From contig NZ_QBTZ01000001.1 of NCBI RefSeq assembly GCF_003058055.1, forward strand, positions 932,501 to 996,500: 64,000 nt of DNA, read 5' to 3'. Of this stretch, positions 63,134 through 64,000 are shown piece by piece. The stretch comes from Acidovorax sp. 107 (GTDB lineage: Bacteria > Pseudomonadota > Gammaproteobacteria > Burkholderiales > Burkholderiaceae_C). The translations under genes were made by a program, and so were the position numbers. Within the stretch, counting starts at the first letter, position 1, and each line of letters starts with the position of its first letter. The notes below the pieces were generated by a model, which worked only from the letters and a program-made list of their open reading frames with translations, was not told where the DNA came from and ran no database searches.

Positions 63134-64000
63134 ATGACGCAAATCCAACCCAAAGAGGGGTTCAACCTCTCCAAATGGGCGCTCGACCATCCCGCGCTCA
63201 CCCGCTACCTCATGGTGGTGCTGATGCTGCTGGGCTTTGCGGCCTACTTCCAGCTCGGGCAGGACGAAGATCCGCCGTTCACCTTCCGCGCCATGGTGGT
63301 GCGCACCTACTGGCCCGGCGCCACGGCCCAGCAGGTGGCCGAGCAGGTCACCGACAAGCTGGAACGCACGCTGCAGGAGGTGCCCTACGCCGACAAGATC
63401 CGTAGCTACTCCAAGCCTGGCGAGTCGCAGATCATTTTCCAGATCAAGGACTCCTCCAAGCCCGGCGACGTGGCCAACGTCTGGTACAGCGTGCGCAAGA
63501 AGGTGGGCGACATGCGCTACACCCTGCCGCAGGGTATCCAGGGCCCGTTCTTCAACGACGACTTCGGGGATGTGTATGGCGTGATCTACGCGCTGGAGTC
63601 CGAGGGCTTCAGCTACGCAGAACTCAAGCAGTTTGCCGACGACGCGCGCCAGCAGCTGCTGCGCGTGCCCGATGTGGCCAAGGTCGAGCAGTTTGGCGTG
63701 CAGGACGAAAAGCTCTTCATCGAGATCTCGCAAAAGCGCCTGTCGCAGCTGGGCCTGGACATGAACCAGGTGCTGGCCCAGCTGGGCCAGCAGAACGCCG
63801 TGGAAAGTGCGGGCGCCATCCAGACCCTGCAAGACCAGGTGCAGGTGCGCGTGCAAGGCCAGTTCAACGCCATCGAGGACCTGCGCGCGATGCCGATCCG
63901 CGGCCCCTCGGGCGCGCAACTGCGCCTGGGCGATATTGCCGAAGTGCAGCGCGGCTATGTGGATCCACCGGCTGTGAAGGTGCGCCACCAGGGCCGCGAG
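63134..64000 (+). CDS. RND efflux transporter permease, N-terminal part (cut by window end)
   Basis: The first 289 residues of an AcrB/MexF-class pump, normally over 1000 residues. The first transmembrane helix (LTRYLMVVLMLLGFAAYFQLG) is followed by DEDPPFTFRAMVVRTYWPGATAQQVAEQVTDKLERTLQEV, the signature of the porter domain, and by RLSQLGLDMNQVLAQLGQQNAVESAG. It lies 8 bases after the adaptor gene. This branch, with EDPPFTFR, resembles heavy-metal/solvent-type HAE1 pumps; the substrate cannot be told. Confidence 0.93.
   Translation, partial: MTQIQPKEGFNLSKWALDHPALTRYLMVVLMLLGFAAYFQLGQDEDPPFTFRAMVVRTYWPGATAQQVAEQVTDKLERTLQEVPYADKIRSYSKPGESQIIFQIKDSSKPGDVANVWYSVRKKVGDMRYTLPQGIQGPFFNDDFGDVYGVIYALESEGFSYAELKQFADDARQQLLRVPDVAKVEQFGVQDEKLFIEISQKRLSQLGLDMNQVLAQLGQQNAVESAGAIQTLQDQVQVRVQGQFNAIEDLRAMPIRGPSGAQLRLGDIAEVQRGYVDPPAVKVRHQGRE

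Overview
The window is GC-rich bacterial chromosome with long, tightly packed genes, many ATGA start/stop overlaps, and a strong set of Comamonadaceae hallmarks: several Bug/TctC receptors with TctDE-like two-component systems, a dispersed GCTAT...ATAGC intergenic repeat, a poly-3-hydroxybutyrate (PHB) depolymerase locus and hpnCDE squalene genes. The best guess is Acidovorax or a close relative (Betaproteobacteria, Burkholderiales). This rests on recognised protein families, not on a database search.

Layout. 1-0.9 kb: a lone serine recombinase of lower GC than its neighbours, closed by a terminator. 0.95-6.8 kb: hslR and a TctDE two-component system diverging from tctCBA (tripartite tricarboxylate uptake). 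6.9-7.6 kb: a DUF2325 gene behind a Fur-box-like palindrome. 7.8-20.7 kb: a PHB/3-hydroxybutyrate (3HB) scavenging locus made of a PAS-sigma54 activator, a Liv-type receptor behind a very good -24/-12 promoter with an upstream palindrome, a secreted type-2 PHB depolymerase, livGFHM-type transporter genes, a lipoprotein 3HB-oligomer hydrolase, a second receptor and an alpha/beta hydrolase. 20.7-27.0 kb: DUF2789, glutaredoxin, then a light/UV protection operon (lipocalin, FAD oxidoreductase, a 58-aa DUF2256 protein, CRY-DASH, FeS-type photolyase, SDR). 27.1-32.8 kb: a GNAT-Rnk fusion, LysR regulator, methyltransferase, lipoproteins and hydrolases.

32.8-35.4 kb is an AT-richer island of small unknown genes separated by attC sites: an integron cassette array with no integron integrase in the window. 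35.5-39.3 kb: a LonB-like protease and ferrochelatase. 39.4-46.4 kb: a 2-ketogluconate operon. A perfect PtxS operator palindrome precedes a polar-amino-acid-type ABC transporter followed by kguE, kguK, kguD and ptxS; the ABC transporter stands where Pseudomonas has the MFS carrier KguT.

46.4-49.9 kb: HAD hydrolase, DUF2189 and DUF2788 membrane proteins and a short FimV-like protein. 50-54.5 kb: a second TctDE system with its own Bug receptor plus another orphan Bug receptor. 54.6-61.7 kb: hpnE-hpnD and, separated by a receptor-less TRAP transporter and sdaA, hpnC; together these make squalene from farnesyl diphosphate. 61.7-64 kb: a sigma70 promoter overlapped by a TetR-like operator drives an RND efflux adaptor and its pump, which runs off the end of the window.
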